64,000 nucleotides of DNA from contig NC_091673.1 of assembly GCF_042453785.1 (NCBI RefSeq), forward strand, positions 17,889,501 through 17,953,500, written 5' to 3'. The stretch is from Malus domestica. Lineage: Eukaryota; Streptophyta; Magnoliopsida; Rosales; Rosaceae. The position numbers and the translations under genes were made by a program. Under the pieces are notes generated by a model, which saw nothing but the letters and a program-made list of their open reading frames with translations, was not told the DNA's origin and did no database searches. Below, piece by piece: positions 59,451 to 64,000 of this stretch; position 1 is the first letter of the stretch; the number at the start of each line of letters is the position of its first letter.

Positions 59451-62400
59451 CGTTATTAGCACGAAAAGCTCTCATGTCAGTGGAAAGCACAACACCATAA
59501 ATCCGGTGAAGCATTATCTACTTCTCACCTCGGTCAGCTAAAATCTCACAGAGTAGAGACGGCAAGCCAGACATGTCAAACAGGGAAGATCATCTTGTCA
59601 CAAAAATCCATCAACCTTTCTTTTATCACTTTTTCCTTTATCACTCTAACTATTGATGTGCTAATTCTTATCCCTGCTAGACCTGCAATCTATTTTTCTC
59701 TCGTGGACAAGAAAGATGGAGAGATCTTACAGACAAACAAAGGTGCAGCAAAACAAGTAAAGGTATGTCCATTTTTCATTTCTCCCACCGCGCCAGAAGC
59801 GCCCCACCGAATTCCGGTGCGAATTGAAATTTCCAACGACCTGAAGTCGTCACGAGATAAGAAAACTCGTACCTGACAACTGGTTTCCAGAGATCCAGAA
59901 GAATCTCATTAGACTTGGAAACCCAGATCGTGTCGTTCTCAATGGATCTCGAGGACCTCCATGAATCCTCAATTGTCTGAGATGGTGATGGCATGACTGA
60001 CTCCACATAGGCCTCCCTTTCTTGTGCCTCCGTCAACCTCACTGTCATCTATGTCTCTGTGGAGAGATTCTTGCTTTGCGATGCCATGTTCTTTGGGCCA
60101 TGCGAGAACAACGCCAGTATCTGGTAGCCTTTTTGGATTGAATTGGTTTTGTGTGACCTCCACAACAACCCAGCTGATACTGGGTTTCGAGACTGGTAGA
60201 GACAGACAAAGAAAATGGGGAAGATTATGGAATATGCATGGCACAATCTGAAAAAGGCAATAATGTATGATACCATTTGAAAAAGCAAGAAATAAATAAA
60301 TAAAATTAAAAAGGAAATGGGGCCAATGATTTGGAAAGGTGCGTTGCACCATGTAAAAATGAAAGAAAAAGGCAATGTTTTTTGGAATGGTGTAGAATGT
60401 GGTTGAATAAGAAAATAATAAAAATAAAATAAAGGTAAAGGTTTTTGGATGGTGTTACACCATCTGAAAAGAAAGAAGAAAATATGTATATATTTATTTA
60501 TATGAATGGTGTTGGCTTAAAACACTTTCACAAGTTCTATTTATTTAAAGTAATTTATTTACAGTGGGTAGAATTATTACTCTTTGCTTTAAAGCTTTGA
60601 TATTTATGTGAATTGTGCTGAATTAAAGCCCTTGTCACAAGCTTTATTTACTTTACAACAATTTATTTATCATGGACGGTTTTACCGCCTACTGCTTTAA
60701 GTTTTGATTTATGTGAATGGTGCTGAATTAAAGCCCTTGTCACAAGCTTTAATTTATTTATTGTTCAATTTATTTACTATGGCTGGAATTACCGCCTATT
60801 GCTTTAATTTATTTATTGTACTTATCTTTTGTTACGATGAGTATAACAAGGACCCAGAGTTCCTTGATTAGATCAGAACCTGCAGTTTCTTGATCCTCAT
60901 CACATAAAATGATAGGACCCGAAGTTCCATCATGCAAAAAGATCAAACATGAAGTCCCTAGATCCTCAAGATCGGACATGAAGTTTCTTGATAAGTACCT
61001 TAAGTTTGAAGTGCCACAGTGCCTCAACTTAATTATAATAAAGGTCATAAAAGTCTCAGTCCATAAACTATTTAATAAGGACCATAAGTTCCTTATGTCC
61101 ATACTTAAAATGGTTTAGCAGAAGCATTTATTAAGCGGATAAAATTGATTACCCGCGCTCTGCTCATGAAAACGAAATTACTAGTTTTCTACATGGGGAC
61201 ATGTCATTTTACATGACGCATTATTAAGTTCGGATGAGACCAGTTTCCAACCATCAATATTGCTCAGTACAACTCGTCTTTAGGAACTAGCCAAACATTA
61301 TACATTTATGAGTTTTTGGTTGTGTTATCTATGTGCCTATTGCACTGCCACAACATACTGAAATGGGCATTGATATTGAACATCATCTATCATTCAATAT
61401 TTAGAACCCTTGACTGGGGATATATTTACCGCTTGGTTTGCGGACTGTCATTTTGATAAGACAATTTTCCTGCCATTAGGGGGAGAAAATAATATCGTTC
61501 CAGAAGAACGATGAGAAAATATCATTCCAAAAGAATGATGAGAAAAGACCGTTCGAGAAGAACGAAGAGAATTTGTCTTATTTTGATTCACGAAACAATC
61601 AATGAGAAAATGAAATATGAATAATTGAATGATGCAACGAAAGTGATGAAATCATATATACTTACTGCAAATGTGCCTACAAGAATTGATGTCTCTGTTG
61701 GATAAAATAATGAGACAGTAAATGATTTATCTGTTACACGCCTGAAGCGTGACAGATTTTTAGACTCAAAAGGTTCAGTTATTCGAAAGAAGAATAATAT
61801 GGCACTACTGAACTATTGCATTCCCGAAGCATAACTGTTGCATGCCAAAAGCATGACAGTCGCCGAATTGGATACACGTCCCAGATAGGACAATCCACAA
61901 ACATGGGAATGTTGATGTCTCATACATGGAGCATAATAGACATATAGGTTCCAATGACTCAACTCCCGGAAGTGGAGATTAAAATCCAAGCTCTATAACG
62001 CTCAAGAGGAGGTTATGATCCACATTCTCTAAATTATGACTATCCTGGAAGAGATAGCGTCATGCCCATGAAGAGGCAATGGATATCCAAAGAAATGAAA
62101 AGCTTTTATGCATGCGCATGCACAGAGAATATGGGATCACAGATTGATGATAACCAATGGTAATTTTGGTTTTTACAAGTAGCTACTAAATTCATCAATG
62201 AGCTGTGTTAATATTGAGTCACATTCTTTTGTTCGTCGACAAAAGAAAAAAAATTATTGACCAAAATGGAGAAAGGCAATTCCATTACAATTTTGTAAGA
62301 ACGTGGGCAAATGAACCTATATATATTTGAATACAATACAAATAGCCAAAAGATGTTGAACCAAGGAGGTTACATATGGGGATTTGTAATACAGTGTAAT

Positions 62401-63130
62401 ACACTCACATGATATGACACAAGGTTACTAATTGAAACCTGAAATTATACTCTTGTAAACAAGTTCATATAAATGGAGAATTATATACGAAGGGTTGTGA
62501 GTCGCCCACATTATATCTCCATAAGTAAATCCCTCAAGTATACATGGGAGCAAATTGCTCTGTATAAATTCCAAAGGAAAATGTGTCATGAAGTGTAGAA
62601 AACCCTTGAAGGATTCAAATTGCTTGAAGTAAGCCTCTGAAGGGTAAAAAATAAAATATGTACTCAGTACCAATGGATGATATCAATTGCCTTAGTGAGT
62701 ACTATCATTATGATATTGTTGCAACATACTAAAATCTCTTGCAAGAGTCAATGACATTAAATTATAACTCTTGAAGAGTTGATGATATTAAATTGGGACT
62801 CCTGAAGAGTCTAGAAAAATTATAAAGTGTTGAAGGAATTATTGTCTCGAGCTGCAGATCGAACAATCTACCAACACGAATCATATCCATGATATTTATG
62901 ATATTAAAAGAACCATATGGATTGAAGATTATGAGTTGAATACTCATATGATGAAGACACTAAGAATAATCATTTATCTTCGTGAGGGTAAAGATAAATT
63001 AATATTTAGTCCAGAAGTACCACATCTTAGTGAAGTATATGCTTTATTGTATTTGGCACAATATATTGAATGAAATAAAGCTTATTTATTAATATCTCCA
63101 AGAAATTATAAATATATACATACACATGAG
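59451..63130 (+). mobile_element. Degenerate Copia element body
   Basis: Carries pol remnants in order: FGCVIYVPIALPQHTEMG (about 61315-61368), then a GGE-type linker, then ANVPTRIDVSVG (about 61668-61703) and VTRLKRDRFLDSKGS. All are from the integrase to reverse-transcriptase linker of plant Copia elements, interrupted by many stops. Tandem units of about 100 bp (GCTGAATTAAAGCCCTTGTCACAAGC) occur at 60510-60830. No 3' LTR was identified. Confidence 0.65.
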
Positions 63131-63157
63131 TTAAAACAAACAAACAGGATGGAGCCT

Positions 63158-63775
63158 TCACAAATGTTGCTCATGTGAAGCCTCAGTACTCGGAAGTACC
63201 CCAGAAGGGGAAGGCACTGGAGATTGATCATGTGGCACCCCAGTACTTAGCAAAACACCAGAAGGGGAAGACATCAGTTGCTTTCGGAATCTAGCAACGA
63301 ACCTCTGGTGATCACTTTGAATCCGACTTTCGGATTCCTGCAGTTGGACAAGCTTTCTTTTCATGCTCGTAGAGTAATTATTTGCAAGCACGTGTAACAC
63401 CTTATTCTCGTGCTTGAGCCCTCTGATCTCTTGTTTAAGACTTGCCACCTCCGCCATCAATGATTCAACTTGGCAAGTTTGAGCAAGTAGGCGTTGGCCC
63501 ATATTGGACACAGAGCCAGCACACTGAACACTGAGAGCCAATGAGTCTTTAACGGCCGACTCTTCAGACCGTTCTGAAATGATCTTGTTATCCCTTGGAG
63601 TGAGAAGATTCCTAGCTACCACAGTAGCGGTTATGTTATTCTTCATCACAGAGTCCCCAACCGTAAGAGGACCATTAGAAGATAAGAAGGACGGGCGCCA
63701 TATATTATCCTGACGCTGCTCATCTGTATCACTCATAAGACTCAAATCTAAGCAAATGTTAGATGGGCAAGTCAT
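63158..63775 (-). CDS. Coiled-coil ORF, probably transposon-associated
   Basis: A 205-codon frame with MTCPSNICLDLSLMSDTDEQ near its start and a long coiled coil (about residues 105-165: QVESLMAEVASLKQEIRGLK, HENKVLHVLANN, LVQLQESESRIQSDHQRFVA). It ends with repeated SSPSGVLxST and PSPSGVLPST segments. I recall similar ORFs recurring in plant genomes beside retrotransposons, but cannot name their function. A second frame on the same strand (63759-63992, LAFEIRRVVHLRSLNEWLCC) overlaps its start and may be an upstream exon. The gene may continue past the right edge. Confidence 0.5.
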   Translation of the reverse strand: MTCPSNICLDLSLMSDTDEQRQDNIWRPSFLSSNGPLTVGDSVMKNNITATVVARNLLTPRDNKIISERSEESAVKDSLALSVQCAGSVSNMGQRLLAQTCQVESLMAEVASLKQEIRGLKHENKVLHVLANNYSTSMKRKLVQLQESESRIQSDHQRFVARFRKQLMSSPSGVLLSTGVPHDQSPVPSPSGVLPSTEASHEQHL

Positions 63776-64000
63776 TTTTCAGAAATGATGAAGGAAAAAC
63801 AGAGGTCAAATAAAATTTCAAAGGTGCAAGATAAGGGAAATTTCTACAGGCAGCAACTTTTTGAGCATACTCTTGAACACAATTGATGTCTTTATAAAAG
63901 AAGAGGCAACAGAGCCACTCATTCAGAGATCGAAGATGCACCACTCTCCGAATTTCAAAAGCCAGATTTTCCTGAATAAAATTCGTTGGCATTTTTCAGA

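Overview
The window is nuclear DNA from a flowering plant. Genes are split by GT-AG introns, the kinases and PPR protein are plant types, and most of the sequence is LTR retrotransposons, DNA transposons, MITEs and SINEs. A woody eudicot of the rose family (Malus/Pyrus-like) is my best guess from protein similarity and repeat style, but nothing here proves the species.

Six host genes can be supported. From left to right they are a U-box E3 ligase of the PUB43/44 type (minus strand, running off the left edge), a 76-residue PET100-like mitochondrial assembly protein (minus), an intronless CBL-interacting kinase of the CIPK4 type (plus), a long P-class PPR protein (minus), an 18-exon acylamino-acid-releasing enzyme (minus, about 7 kb) and a two-exon LysM receptor pseudokinase of the LYK4 type (plus). 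As I recall the Arabidopsis loci, the acylpeptidase, CIPK4 and PET100-like genes lie close together in the same order on chromosome 4. The stretch from about 4 to 32 kb would then be an old conserved block, expanded here by transposons.

The rest is mobile DNA. 3-15 kb holds a foldback MITE, a truncated Gypsy-type element with its 3' LTR, a first hAT-like element with an exact 8-bp target duplication, and a solo LTR with an exact 5-bp duplication. 18.6-19.7 kb holds a second hAT-like element of the same family. 32.4-37 kb is a Gypsy LTR split by a PIF/Harbinger-type element, which is itself split by a second member of its own family carrying a glycosyltransferase gene fragment. 37-39 kb has a broken membrane-protein gene and a tandemly duplicated block with two Mutator-type MITE copies; a diverged third copy of the block at 46.8 kb keeps the empty site. 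38.7-43 kb is a Gypsy element with a methionine-tRNA-type primer site. 43.7-46.1 kb carries fragments of a karrikin-receptor (KAI2) gene and a cinnamoyl-CoA-reductase-like gene next to an LTR and its primer-binding site.

Downstream of the LysM receptor, a minus-strand Copia element lies between that gene and a frameshifted remnant of its own 3' end. The last 5 kb holds a 120-bp fragment of chloroplast rpl14, a degenerate plus-strand Copia element and a coiled-coil ORF of a type I associate with transposons. The most notable theme is gene-fragment capture by transposons: a glycosyltransferase piece in a Harbinger element, KAI2 and reductase pieces beside an LTR element, and a GC-rich unidentified block in a hAT element. 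I found no convincing novel multi-gene system.
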